Source of the DNA: JAZKHE01 sp040385525
GTDB lineage: Bacteria; Bacteroidota; Bacteroidia; UBA4408
DNA: 64,000 nucleotides
Direction of reading: 5' to 3'
NCBI GenBank assembly: GCA_040385525.1
Contig: JAZKHE010000002.1
Coordinates: 372,001-436,000, forward strand
Part shown: piece after piece, positions 34,924 to 43,676 of the stretch
Numbering within the stretch: position 1 is the stretch's first letter
How the letters are laid out: each line of letters begins with the position of its first letter
Position numbers and translations under genes: made by a program
The notes under the pieces: model-generated
Database searches by the model: none
What the model was told of the DNA's origin: nothing
Seen by the model: the letters and a program-made list of their open reading frames with translations, nothing else

Positions 34924-36741
34924 ATGTCGATGGATACACACGCACACGCAACGGTACATGAGCATGATAACCACGCACATGGTCACGACGATCACGATCA
35001 TGATCACGAGCAAACATTTGTAGAGAAATATATTTTCAGTCAAGATCACAAAATAATTTCTCGTCAATTTTTAATTACGGCTATTATAATGGGTGTTATC
35101 GCTATGATGATGTCTGTTTTCTTCCGTATGCAATTAGCTTGGCCGGGTGAAAAATTTACAATGCTTGAAACATTTTTAGGCGATTGGGCTCCAGGAGGAG
35201 TAATGACTCCAGATATTTATTTGGCATTAGTTACCATACACGGAACCATAATGGTGTTTTTTGTATTAACAGGCGGTTTAAGTGGAACTTTTTCTAATTT
35301 ATTAATTCCATTGCAAATTGGAGCTAGAGATATGGCTTCTGGTTTCTTAAACATGTTGTCGTATTGGTTTTTTGCAGTTTCTAGTGTAATAATGGTTGCT
35401 TCTTTGTTTGTAGAAACAGGGCCAGCATCTGCAGGATGGACAATTTATCCTCCATTAAGCGCATTACCAGAAGCAATACCAGGTTCTGGAACAGGTATGA
35501 CAATGTGGTTAGTTAGTATGGCTATATTTATTGCTTCTTCGTTATTAGGAAGTTTAAATTACATTGTAACCATTTTAAACTTACGTACAAAAGGTATGAC
35601 AATGACTAAATTGCCACTTACTATTTGGGCATTCTTAGTTACTGCAATTTTAGGTGTATTATCTTTCCCAGTTTTATTAGGAGCTGTTGTATTATTAATA
35701 TTTGATAGAAGTTTAGGAACTAGTTTCTATTTATCTGATATTTTTATTAGCGGACAAGCTTTAGAGCAAACAGGTGGTAGCCCCGTTTTATTTGAGCATT
35801 TATTCTGGTTCTTAGGTCACCCTGAGGTTTACATTGTAATTTTGCCAGCTTTGGGTATTACTTCAGAAATTGTAGCAACAATGTCGCGTAAGCCAATATT
35901 TGGTTACCGTGCCATGATTGGTTCTATTTTAGCAATTGGTTTTTTATCGTTTATAGTTTGGGGTCACCACATGTTTTTAACAGGTATGAATCCGTTTTTA
36001 GGTTCTGTATTCGTGTTTACCACATTACTAATTGCAATTCCATCTGCAGTAAAAGCGTTTAACTACATTACTACTTTGTGGAAAGCAAACATTATTTATT
36101 CTCCAGCTATGTTATTTGCTGTAGGGTTAGTTTCAACGTTTGTTACAGGTGGTGTTACAGGTATTATATTAGCCGATTCTGCTTTAGATATTAATTTACA
36201 CGATACGTATTTCGTTGTAGGTCACTTTCATATAGTAATGGGAGCATCTGCCATATTTGGTATGTTTGCTGGTGTTTACCATTGGTTCCCTAAAATGTTT
36301 GGTCGTATGATGAACAACAAGTTAGGTTACGTTCATTTTTGGTTTACATTTATTAGCGTGTTTGGAGTGTTTTTCCCTATGCACTTTACAGGTTTAGCGG
36401 GTGTACCAAGAAGATATTATTCAAACGAAGCATTTGCTATTTTTGATGGTACAGTAGAAATTAACGTATTAATTACAGGTTTTGCAATATTTGGATGTTG
36501 CGCACAAGTATTATTTATTTTTAATTTCTTTTACTCAATTTACAAAGGAAGAAAAGCATCTCAAAATCCTTGGAAATCAACAACATTAGAATGGACTACA
36601 CCAGTAGAACATTTACATGGAAACTGGCCTGGTGCAATACCAGAAGTACACCGTTGGGCTTACGATTATAGCAAACCGGGTAAAGACGACGATTTTGTTC
36701 CGCAAAACGTACCTTTAACTCCAGGAGAAGAAGAACATTAA
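34924..36741 (+). CDS. coxA: Cytochrome c oxidase subunit I
   Basis: Haem-copper oxidase catalytic subunit, 605 residues and about twelve membrane helices. It has LFWFLGHPEVYIVILPALG with the CuB His and cross-linked Tyr, FIVWGHHMFLTGMNP with the two CuB His, and HDTYFVVGHFHIVMG for the haem a and a3 ligands. The Tyr in HPEVY marks an A-type oxidase. Residues 1-30 hold ten His among Asp/Glu/Ala, an unusual metal-binding-like extension. It is the last gene of the operon and is followed by a strong terminator. Subunits III and IV are not in the window. Confidence 0.95.
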   Translation: MSMDTHAHATVHEHDNHAHGHDDHDHDHEQTFVEKYIFSQDHKIISRQFLITAIIMGVIAMMMSVFFRMQLAWPGEKFTMLETFLGDWAPGGVMTPDIYLALVTIHGTIMVFFVLTGGLSGTFSNLLIPLQIGARDMASGFLNMLSYWFFAVSSVIMVASLFVETGPASAGWTIYPPLSALPEAIPGSGTGMTMWLVSMAIFIASSLLGSLNYIVTILNLRTKGMTMTKLPLTIWAFLVTAILGVLSFPVLLGAVVLLIFDRSLGTSFYLSDIFISGQALEQTGGSPVLFEHLFWFLGHPEVYIVILPALGITSEIVATMSRKPIFGYRAMIGSILAIGFLSFIVWGHHMFLTGMNPFLGSVFVFTTLLIAIPSAVKAFNYITTLWKANIIYSPAMLFAVGLVSTFVTGGVTGIILADSALDINLHDTYFVVGHFHIVMGASAIFGMFAGVYHWFPKMFGRMMNNKLGYVHFWFTFISVFGVFFPMHFTGLAGVPRRYYSNEAFAIFDGTVEINVLITGFAIFGCCAQVLFIFNFFYSIYKGRKASQNPWKSTTLEWTTPVEHLHGNWPGAIPEVHRWAYDYSKPGKDDDFVPQNVPLTPGEEEH

Positions 36742-36748
36742 TAAAATT

Positions 36749-36776
36749 AAAAACCCTCGAAAATTCGAGGGTTTTT
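36749..36776 (+). terminator. Intrinsic terminator of the act-cox operon
   Basis: CCCTCGA-AAAT-TCGAGGG has an A-run before it and a T-run after it, eight bases past the coxA stop. It ends the roughly 11-kb operon. Confidence 0.9.
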
Positions 36777-36872
36777 AATTTTACAAAAGCATAAAACAAA
36801 GGCGTTAAAGCATTTTCAAATAGTTGCATACATCCTTGTTTTTTATACATTTGTAATACACAAGTGTACAAA

Positions 36873-37829
36873 ATGGCAAAACGCTCCCTCTTTATATTTT
36901 TACCTTTTTTGTTTTGTACATTGTTTTGCAATGGGCAAGGTAATTTAGTTGCAAACGGTAGTTTCGAAATATACAGTACTTGTCCAAGTAGTTATAACGT
37001 TATTGAGGATGCTGATGGTTGGGTAAATCCAACACAATACTCACCCGATTATTTTAATATTTGTGATAACACACCGTTTAATAGTGTACCTCAAAATTCA
37101 TGGGGGGTGCAGGCAGCACATTCTGGCAATGCTTATGCAGGTATTATAACGTATTGTTATGATAACTTTTCAAGTTGTGATGCCAGAGAATATATACAGA
37201 CAAGTTTAACGAGTAGTTTAACAGCTGGCAATCAGTATTTTATTAAGTTTTTTGTATGCGCATCAAATCTAAGTTCTTATTCAACAAATGATATTGGCAT
37301 TTATATATCAAATAATGCTATTTCTGCCACTAATATTTGGAATTTGCCATATACCCCTCAAATCAAAAATAATTACACCATCCAAAAATTAAACGACACC
37401 CTGAATTGGACTGAAGTATCTGGTATTTATACTGCTTTAGGTGGTGAAAAATTTATTACGATAGGCAATTTTTATACTGGTACTGATTCTGATACAAGTC
37501 ACAATAACTTTGGAGAAATGTTCGGATTTGGTTATCATTATATTGATGACGTTTCAGTTTCATTAATTACAGCAATTGACGAAATTAACAAAACTAATAA
37601 TTTTATTTTTCCAAACCCAAGTAAAAATTTTATAAGTATTAATAATGCTTATCCAATAGAAGAAATTGAAGTCATAGATATGCTTGGTAGTAGTCAACTC
37701 AAGATAAATAATACATTAAATAAATCTGAATATATTCTTGATGTTTCGTCTTTACAAAATGGAATATATTCACTCAAAATTAAAACTCTAAATCAATCTA
37801 TATCAAAACGAATAATTATATCTAACTAA
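36873..37829 (+). CDS. Secreted T9SS cargo protein with type A sorting domain
   Basis: 318 residues: a signal peptide (ending CNGQG), an N-terminal segment typical of carbohydrate-binding or jelly-roll proteins (NLVANGSFEIYSTCPSSYN, then ADGWVNPTQYSPDYFNICD), and a type A T9SS sorting domain (FIFPNPSKNFISI, DMLGSSQLK, LQNGIYSLKIKTL, KRIII). The body has a single domain without recognisable catalytic residues. GTG at 36864 would add three residues, but the ATG at 36873 is the more likely start. It lies alone between two terminators. Substrate and role are unknown. Confidence 0.85.
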   Translation: MAKRSLFIFLPFLFCTLFCNGQGNLVANGSFEIYSTCPSSYNVIEDADGWVNPTQYSPDYFNICDNTPFNSVPQNSWGVQAAHSGNAYAGIITYCYDNFSSCDAREYIQTSLTSSLTAGNQYFIKFFVCASNLSSYSTNDIGIYISNNAISATNIWNLPYTPQIKNNYTIQKLNDTLNWTEVSGIYTALGGEKFITIGNFYTGTDSDTSHNNFGEMFGFGYHYIDDVSVSLITAIDEINKTNNFIFPNPSKNFISINNAYPIEEIEVIDMLGSSQLKINNTLNKSEYILDVSSLQNGIYSLKIKTLNQSISKRIIISN

Positions 37830-37860
37830 AATTATTTAAAAAGAGTAAATAATATTAAAC

Positions 37861-37892
37861 AAAAAAGGCTTTCGATTTCGAAAGCCTTTTTT
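37861..37892. terminator. Bidirectional terminator between the T9SS cargo gene and rlmF
   Basis: GGCTTTCG-ATTT-CGAAAGCC has A-runs on the left and T-runs on the right, so it can stop transcription from either convergent gene. Confidence 0.88.
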
Positions 37893-37902
37893 ATTGTTTC
37901 TC

Positions 37903-38808
37903 TTATTCAAAATAAGTCCAAGCTACAATTCTACTTTTTTTGTTTCCGTGTTCCATGTCAAAAGTTTGACAATGTTTTGCACCCGCTTTTTTGAGCTCAA
38001 AATAAATCATATCTAGTGTACTTTCTTTAGAAACTAAAGTAGTAAACCACCCACAAGATTTTGCAAATAATTTACTTTCTAAAATTAATGTTGAAATAAA
38101 TTTTTGTTCACCGCCTTCGCACCACAACTCATTATTTTTTCCGCCAAAATTTAAAATGGCTTTCTGTACAAGTTCTTTTTTTAAGTTAGTCAATTTTCGT
38201 AAGCTAGCTTTTTCTGCTTCTTTTGCAGAACTATGAAATGGAGGATTACAAATACTTACATCAAAAAAATCATCAGCTTTTACAATTCCATTTAAAATTT
38301 GATTTTTGTTTTTTTGTAATCGTAGCTCAATTTTATTTTTTAAAACTGAATTATTATCTATCGTAATTTGCGCTGCTTGCAATGCATTTGTATCAATATC
38401 TGAGCCAACAAAATTCCAGTTGTATTCTGTAAGACCAATTATTGGATAAATACAATTTGCACCAACTCCAATATCTAAACAATTTATTTTTTTGTTTTTT
38501 GTATCACCTACTAAATCGGCTATAGTATGAATATAATCTGCTCTTCCTGGAATTGGCGGACATAAATAATTTTCTGGAATATCCCAATTAGCAATTCCAT
38601 AAAAGTGTTTTAATAAAGCTTTGTTTAGTGTTTTTACAGCATTGGGATTAAAGAAATCAATTGATTCATCACCAAATTTGTTTACAGAAACAAAAGCTTT
38701 TAATTCTGCGCAAGTTTTAGTTAGTTCTTTAAAATTATAACGTTCTCTATGTTTATTGCGAGGATGTAATGAGTTCTTAGTCGTTTTTATTTGGTTATTA
38801 TTTTTCAT
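37903..38808 (-). CDS. rlmF: 23S rRNA (adenine(1618)-N6)-methyltransferase RlmF
   Basis: Class I SAM-dependent methyltransferase that modifies A1618 of 23S rRNA. The 301-residue protein has the SAM-binding motif LDIGVGANCIYPIIG near residue 116 and the catalytic NPPFH tetrapeptide typical of N6-adenine methyltransferases. Family context is seen in HPRNKHRERYNFKEL at the N-terminus, and in PPIPGRADYIHTIADL. The length fits the family. It is a single-gene unit with bidirectional terminators on both sides. Confidence 0.94.
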   Translation of the reverse strand: MKNNNQIKTTKNSLHPRNKHRERYNFKELTKTCAELKAFVSVNKFGDESIDFFNPNAVKTLNKALLKHFYGIANWDIPENYLCPPIPGRADYIHTIADLVGDTKNKKINCLDIGVGANCIYPIIGLTEYNWNFVGSDIDTNALQAAQITIDNNSVLKNKIELRLQKNKNQILNGIVKADDFFDVSICNPPFHSSAKEAEKASLRKLTNLKKELVQKAILNFGGKNNELWCEGGEQKFISTLILESKLFAKSCGWFTTLVSKESTLDMIYFELKKAGAKHCQTFDMEHGNKKSRIVAWTYFE

Positions 38809-38822
38809 AAATATTTAAGTAT

Positions 38823-38851
38823 AAAAAAAGCTCGCTTTTATGCGAGCTTTT
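38823..38851 (-). terminator. Intrinsic terminator for pdhC
   Basis: GCTCGC-TTTTAT-GCGAGC with A/T extensions, followed on the minus strand by a T-run. It lies 24 bases past the pdhC stop. Confidence 0.85.
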
Positions 38852-38874
38852 AACTTATTATTTTACTTTAAATG

Positions 38875-40095
38875 TTAAGCTAACATCATAACTGGGTTTT
38901 CGATAAACGCTTTTAGTGTTTGTAAAAACGCTGCACCTAAAGCACCATCAACTACTCTATGGTCGCATGATAAAGTAACTTTCATCATATTACCAGGAAC
39001 TACTTGGTTGTTTTTAATAACAGGCACTTGACGAATACCACCAACTGCTAATATACAAGCATCAGGAGGATTTACGATTGCAGTAAATTCTTCGATACCA
39101 AACATCCCTAAGTTAGAAATTGTAAATGTATTTCCTTCCCAATCTGCTGGTTGTAATTTTTTCTCTTTTGCTTTTTTACCAAACGATTTTACTTCGGCAG
39201 AAATTTGTGATAATGTTTTATTATCTGCAAAACGAACTACAGGAACTAACAATCCATCTTCAACAGCCATTGCAACACCAATATTAATGTGGTTGTTGTA
39301 ACGTATTTTATCGCCTAACCAACTTGAGTTTATTTTTGGATGTTTGCGTAAAGCCATTGATACAGCTTTTACAACCATATCGTTAAACGATACTTTTGCT
39401 TCTAACTGTGTGTTAATGCTTGTGCGAGCTGCCATTGCATTATCCATATCCATATCTACCGTTAAGTAAAAATGTGGAGCGCTAAATTTGCTTTCAGATA
39501 ATCTGCGAGCTATCGTTTTGCGCATTTGCGAAACTGTTTCTTCGGTATAGCTTTCAACACCAGTAAATGTAGCTGAAGTTGCTCCACTTTGAGATGGAGT
39601 AAAATTTTCTATATCTTTTTTTACAATTCTACCTTCGTCGCCACTGCCTTTTACTTTGGTAATATCAATGCCTTTGTCTTCTGCAATTTTTTTAGCTAAT
39701 GGAGATGCTTTTATTCTTCCATCAGAATTATTTGATGCAGAAGCAGTTTGTGTTGTGCTTTGTTGCGGAGCAGCAGTTGCAGCAACTTCTTTTTTCGCTT
39801 CTTCTTTAGCAGCAGGAGCAGAGCCACCACCAGCTAAAAGAGCAGAAATATCTTCGCCTTTTTGTCCTAAAATTGCTAATATAGAATCTACTGGAGCACC
39901 TTTACTTTCTTCAACTCCAATATGTAACAAAACACCATCTTGAAAAGATTCAAAATCCATTGTTGCTTTATCTGTTTCAATTTCAGCTAATAGCTCACCA
40001 GATTTTACAGTGTCACCTACTTTTTTATGCCATTTAGCAACAACCCCATCGGTCATTGTATCACTTAGTTTAGGCATTCTAACTATTTCAGCCAT
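38875..40095 (-). CDS. pdhC: Dihydrolipoamide acetyltransferase (E2) of the pyruvate dehydrogenase complex
   Basis: Core of the pyruvate dehydrogenase complex. It moves the acetyl group to coenzyme A. The 406 residues have one lipoyl domain (1-80, lipoylated Lys in EIETDKATMDFE), an Ala/Pro/Gln-rich linker and a peripheral subunit-binding domain (KASPLAKKIAEDKGIDITKV). The catalytic domain has FTISNLGMFGIEEFTAIVNP and the active-site SCDHRVVDGALG. Many Flavobacteria have an E2 with two lipoyl domains and about 540 residues, so this is the short form. It is downstream of pdhA on the same strand. Confidence 0.94.
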   Translation of the reverse strand: MAEIVRMPKLSDTMTDGVVAKWHKKVGDTVKSGELLAEIETDKATMDFESFQDGVLLHIGVEESKGAPVDSILAILGQKGEDISALLAGGGSAPAAKEEAKKEVAATAAPQQSTTQTASASNNSDGRIKASPLAKKIAEDKGIDITKVKGSGDEGRIVKKDIENFTPSQSGATSATFTGVESYTEETVSQMRKTIARRLSESKFSAPHFYLTVDMDMDNAMAARTSINTQLEAKVSFNDMVVKAVSMALRKHPKINSSWLGDKIRYNNHINIGVAMAVEDGLLVPVVRFADNKTLSQISAEVKSFGKKAKEKKLQPADWEGNTFTISNLGMFGIEEFTAIVNPPDACILAVGGIRQVPVIKNNQVVPGNMMKVTLSCDHRVVDGALGAAFLQTLKAFIENPVMMLA

Positions 40096-40110
40096 TCTTT
40101 TATAAAATTT

Positions 40111-40170
40111 TAATTCTTAACTCTTAATTTTTAATTCTCAACTCCTAACTCAACACTCTCAGCTCTCAAT
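40111..40170. repeat. Degenerate low-complexity repeat between pdhC and pdhA
   Basis: About 60 bases of imperfect copies of a TTAACTCTTAATT unit, e.g. TAATTCTTAACTCTTAATTT and CAACTCCTAACTCAACACTC. It lies exactly in the gap between the pdhC ATG and the pdhA stop, reaching the pdhA stop codon. Related words occur elsewhere: CAACTCCTAACT is repeated exactly, in inverted orientation, at 56476-56487, and a GAATTATGAGTTAA run lies at 61930-61955. No other gene or hairpin is visible in it. Confidence 0.5.
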
Positions 40171-41165
40171 TATATTTCCTGAAAAGGATAATTTTCTTCT
40201 GCATAAACATCTTTATACAACTCATCTGGAGTTGGATACGGAGATTCTTCTGCAAACTGAACAGACTCTTCTACCAATGCTTTTACTCGAGCATCAATAG
40301 CTTCAATTTCAGCATCTGTTGCGTATTTATTTTTCTTAATTGTTACTAATACTTTTTCAATTGGATCTTGTTTTTTGTATTCTTCCACTTCGTCTTTAGA
40401 GCGATAGGTTGCAGCATCACTCATTGAGTGACCTTTGTAACGATACGTTTTCATTTCTAACAAAGTTGGGCCATCACCTTTACGAGCTCTAGTTACAGCT
40501 TCTTCAATGGCTTCGTGCACAGTTTCGCAAGTCATACCATCAACTTGTTTTGAAGGCATTTCGTAACCATGACCAATTTTGTATAGGTCTAGAACGTTAG
40601 ATGTACGTTCTACTGAAGTTCCCATTGCGTAATTATTATTTTCGATAATAAAAATTACAGGAAGTTTCCAAAGCATTGCCATGTTAAACGCCTCGTGCAA
40701 TGCACCTTGACGCACAGCACCATCGCCCATATAACACAAAGTAACGTTTTTGTTTCCTTTAAATTTATCTGCAAAAGCAACGCCTGCACCTAATGGAATT
40801 TGTCCGCCAACAATACCATGTCCTCCATAAAAATTAAATTCTTTAGAGAAAATATGCATTGAACCACCTTTGCCTTTAGAGCAACCCGTAGCTTTAGCCA
40901 TTAACTCGGCCATAACATATTTTGGGTGCATACCCAAACCAATTGGATGAGCGTGATCGCGATACGCTGTAATCATACTATCATCTTTGGTTGTTGCAGA
41001 AACTGCAGCAGCAACTAGTGCTTCTTGACCAATGTATAAATGGCAAAAACCACGTATTTTTTGTTGAATATATAATTGACCTGTTTTTTCTTCGAACTTA
41101 CGCATCAACAACATCGATTCGTACCATTTTAGGTAAGTTTCTTTTGTAAACTTAGTTTTAGCCAT
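40170..41165 (-). CDS. pdhA: Pyruvate dehydrogenase E1 component, alpha subunit
   Basis: Thiamine diphosphate-dependent decarboxylase subunit that commits pyruvate to acetyl-CoA. It has 331 residues with the TPP motif GDGAVRQGALHEAFNMA ending in IIENNNYAMGTS. The phosphorylation-loop-like segment TYRYKGHSMSDAATYRSKDE and SMHIFSKEFNFYGGHGIVGGQ are typical of the alpha subunit. The beta subunit (pdhB) is not adjacent here, a common arrangement in Bacteroidota. A promoter pair lies 22-50 bases upstream, so transcription of pdhA-pdhC probably begins here. Confidence 0.95.
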   Translation of the reverse strand: MAKTKFTKETYLKWYESMLLMRKFEEKTGQLYIQQKIRGFCHLYIGQEALVAAAVSATTKDDSMITAYRDHAHPIGLGMHPKYVMAELMAKATGCSKGKGGSMHIFSKEFNFYGGHGIVGGQIPLGAGVAFADKFKGNKNVTLCYMGDGAVRQGALHEAFNMAMLWKLPVIFIIENNNYAMGTSVERTSNVLDLYKIGHGYEMPSKQVDGMTCETVHEAIEEAVTRARKGDGPTLLEMKTYRYKGHSMSDAATYRSKDEVEEYKKQDPIEKVLVTIKKNKYATDAEIEAIDARVKALVEESVQFAEESPYPTPDELYKDVYAEENYPFQEI

Positions 41166-41186
41166 AATTTGTATCTTTTAGTTTTG

Positions 41187-41215
41187 CAAAATTAACAGAA
41201 TTTGAACACCTACAA
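41187..41215 (-). promoter_or_regulatory. Predicted promoter for pdhA-pdhC
   Basis: On the minus strand TAATTTTG (41194-41187) matches the -7 box and TTG (41215-41213) lies 18 bases upstream. It overlaps the gap after the cdd stop. Confidence 0.48.
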
Positions 41216-41225
41216 AGGTTTTTTA

Positions 41226-41717
41226 CTAATTATTCAATGCTTTTGAGTTAAACATAAACGGTAATAAATCTTCGATGCTGTTAACTCTGAAAATTTTACC
41301 CGTTTGGCCACTCATAATTATTTCGATATTATTACCAAAAAGTGTTTCGTATTCGGCAATTACTTGTCGACATGCACCACACGGAGAAATTGGTTTGTCT
41401 ACAGCTACTTGCGTTGAATTCGCAGTAATTGCTATTTTTTTAATAGCTGCTTTTGGATGCAAGGCGTGAGCCGAAAATATAGCAACACGTTCGGCACAAA
41501 TACCCGATGGATAAGCTGCGTTTTCTTGGTTATTGCCAGAAACTATTTCGCCATTATCTAACAAAAGCGCGGCTCCTACAAAAAAGTTAGAGTAGGGCGC
41601 ATAGGCATTTTTTGAAGCAATTAAAGCAGCTTCCATAATTTGTCTGTTTTCTGGCTCAAGTTCCTCAATTGAGTCGTAAGTTTTTACAGTAATACTGATT
41701 GAAAATTCGTTTTTCAT
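41226..41717 (-). CDS. cdd: Cytidine deaminase
   Basis: Zinc-dependent enzyme that converts cytidine and deoxycytidine to uridine forms for pyrimidine salvage. The 163-residue tetrameric-type protein has the zinc-binding and proton-shuttle motifs GICAERVAIFSA (Cys, Glu) and SPCGACRQVIAEY (two Cys). APYSNFFVGAALL and NQENAAYPSG flank the active site. It is 21 bases downstream of ispF on the same strand, so probably co-transcribed, although the two pathways are unrelated. Confidence 0.94.
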   Translation of the reverse strand: MKNEFSISITVKTYDSIEELEPENRQIMEAALIASKNAYAPYSNFFVGAALLLDNGEIVSGNNQENAAYPSGICAERVAIFSAHALHPKAAIKKIAITANSTQVAVDKPISPCGACRQVIAEYETLFGNNIEIIMSGQTGKIFRVNSIEDLLPFMFNSKALNN

Positions 41718-41738
41718 TTCTATAAATTTGAATGATTT

Positions 41739-42215
41739 TTATTTTTGAAGCAAAGTAACTGCGTAAGCAACAACGCCTTCTTGACGACCAATAAAACCCA
41801 TTGTTTCGTTTGTTGTTGCTTTTATTGAAATATCTTCAATATCTAATTTTAAAATTTGGGCAAGTGTAGTTTGCATTTGCAAAACGTAAGGTTTTATTTT
41901 GGGTTTTTCTAAAACCAAAGTACAATCTACATTACTTATTTTCCAGTCTTTTTCTGTTATTAAATCTAATGTTTTTGCTAAAAGAATTTTACTATCTATG
42001 CCTTTATAGGCAGCATCTGTATCAGGAAAATGTACGCCAATATCGCCTAAATTTGCCGCGCCTAAAAGCGCATCGCAAATGGCGTGTATTAAAACATCTG
42101 CATCTGAATGACCAAGTGCTCCTTTTTCGTGAGGAATTTTTATACCACCTAACCAAAAATCTCTTCCCTCAACTAATTGATGAACATCAAATCCTAATCC
42201 TACTTTTATTTTCAT
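41739..42215 (-). CDS. ispF: 2-C-methyl-D-erythritol 2,4-cyclodiphosphate synthase IspF
   Basis: Enzyme of the non-mevalonate (MEP) isoprenoid pathway. 158 residues, trimeric. The metal-binding DxH in VGLGFDVHQL, HSDADVLIHAICDALLGAA, DIGVHFPDTD and the closing TTNETMGFIGRQEG are diagnostic. An upstream TTG would add eight non-conserved residues, so the ATG at 42215 is the better start. It shows that this organism makes isoprenoids by the MEP route. Confidence 0.95.
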   Translation of the reverse strand: MKIKVGLGFDVHQLVEGRDFWLGGIKIPHEKGALGHSDADVLIHAICDALLGAANLGDIGVHFPDTDAAYKGIDSKILLAKTLDLITEKDWKISNVDCTLVLEKPKIKPYVLQMQTTLAQILKLDIEDISIKATTNETMGFIGRQEGVVAYAVTLLQK

Positions 42216-42345
42216 AATGGTCTCAAAAGTGTAAAACAAAATTTATATAAGTTTTACAATCTATTTATTTACTAAAGTAGCAAATATTCTACAAAACAAA
42301 CAACAATCACTTAAATATGTTGCTTATGTTTGCGCTTAAGCTGCA

Positions 42346-42375
42346 ATAAAAAAAGCTCCTAAATTTAGGAGCTTT
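42346..42375 (-). terminator. Intrinsic terminator for porV
   Basis: A perfect palindrome AAAGCTCCTAAA/TTTAGGAGCTTT (42352-42375) is followed on the minus strand by a long T-run. It begins 23 bases past the porV stop. Confidence 0.9.
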
Positions 42376-42397
42376 AAATAAAATTAATTCAAAAAAA

Positions 42398-43627
42398 TTA
42401 TTCGGTAGTTGCGTCTGTGTCTGCTTTTTGAGCTTTATCAAAATTAAATACGAGTGTAAATCTTAATGTGTTTTGCAAAGGATTATTTTGTGTTGTGGGT
42501 ATTAAGTACGAAAAATCTAAACCAAAAGCATTGTAACGTAAACCTAAACCAAGTGTAGCGTATTTACGATTTCCTTTTGTTGGGTGTTCGTAAAAAAATC
42601 CGCCTCTTACGGCTAATAAATTATCATACCAATACTCAACTCCTGTTGAATAATAAAATTCTCTTAACTCTTCTTTTCCTCCACCTGGTGCATCAGAAAA
42701 TGAGCCGAACATACCTGCAGGAACTGTTCTGTTTGGGTCTGCGCCTTGTGCAACAACAGGATTTCCATTAGGGTCGCGAACAATTTGCCCTTGTGCATCT
42801 ACTTCATAAATAGGAGAGGTAGGCACTAATAATTTATTTGCGTCTAATAAAAATGTAAATGAATTATAGTCGTCTAAATTAACAGTTAAACCTCCACCCA
42901 ATTTCATGTTAATAGGAATAAAATCAGCGTAAGCAGCATCGCTATATCTTATTTTTCCACCAATGTTAGAAATATTTAAGCCCGCATTTATTTTACCTTT
43001 TTTATCACCTAATTTAATTCCGTCTTTTGTGTAATAGCCAGCAACATCAGCAGCAACAGTTTGTCCGGGTTTTGTTGTGTTACCACCAACTACCTGACCG
43101 TTAGTTAGGTTAGAATAAATATATCGGAAAGCAATACCACCAGAAAACTCTTTAGATAATTTACGAGAATAACCAGCGTCAAAAGCAAATTCGTTAGGTC
43201 TAAATTGTCCTGTAACGTTTCCGTTTATGTCTGTAAAAGTGATATCTCCTAACGAAAAATAACGTAACGAACCTGCAACAACTTGGTCTTTTCCGATTTT
43301 TTTGTAACCTGTTAAATAGCTCAAACTAATATCAGGAACTAATCTTCTTAACCAAGGCACGTAAGACATTGAGAAGCCCATATCTTTGTCAATAAAGGCA
43401 TACTTTGCTGGGTTCCAATGCATTGAATTTGCGTCGGGACTTGAGGCAACGCCAGCATCTCCCATTCCTCCAGCTCTAGAATCTGGACTAATCATTAAAA
43501 AAGGAACAGAAGTGGTAATGGTATTTAATTCGCCACCACCAACTTGATTGCGTGTAATTTGACCATGAGCATTTACTGCTAAACAGCCTAACATTGCAAC
43601 GCTAAAAATATTTTTAAAATTTGCCAT
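42398..43627 (-). CDS. porV: T9SS outer-membrane protein PorV (LptO)
   Basis: FadL-like outer-membrane barrel that shuttles folded cargo from the SprA translocon to the PorU sortase. It has 409 residues, with a signal peptide ending AVNAHGQ. The plug and barrel follow, with PFLMISPDSRAGGMGDAGVA, SMHWNPAKYAF and YSRKLSKEFSGGIAFRYIYS as family features. The barrel strand FGLDFSYLIPT and the last strand FTLVFNFDKA are near the end. It lies downstream of porU by 40 bases and appears to have its own promoter overlapping the end of porU. Confidence 0.95.
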   Translation of the reverse strand: MANFKNIFSVAMLGCLAVNAHGQITRNQVGGGELNTITTSVPFLMISPDSRAGGMGDAGVASSPDANSMHWNPAKYAFIDKDMGFSMSYVPWLRRLVPDISLSYLTGYKKIGKDQVVAGSLRYFSLGDITFTDINGNVTGQFRPNEFAFDAGYSRKLSKEFSGGIAFRYIYSNLTNGQVVGGNTTKPGQTVAADVAGYYTKDGIKLGDKKGKINAGLNISNIGGKIRYSDAAYADFIPINMKLGGGLTVNLDDYNSFTFLLDANKLLVPTSPIYEVDAQGQIVRDPNGNPVVAQGADPNRTVPAGMFGSFSDAPGGGKEELREFYYSTGVEYWYDNLLAVRGGFFYEHPTKGNRKYATLGLGLRYNAFGLDFSYLIPTTQNNPLQNTLRFTLVFNFDKAQKADTDATTE

Positions 43628-43645
43628 TTATGAGTATTCGATTTA

Positions 43646-43676
43646 CAAATATATAATTTTAAATAGTTTAATTCAA
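43646..43676 (-). promoter_or_regulatory. Predicted internal promoter for porV
   Basis: On the minus strand TATATTTG (43653-43646) matches the -7 box. TTG (43676-43674), 20 bases upstream, lies in the last codons of porU. This would allow porV to be made in excess over porU. Confidence 0.48.

Noticed and set aside
36596..36931. Minus-strand ORF across the coxA end
   Set aside because: It overlaps the real coxA coding region and terminator and has no recognisable product.
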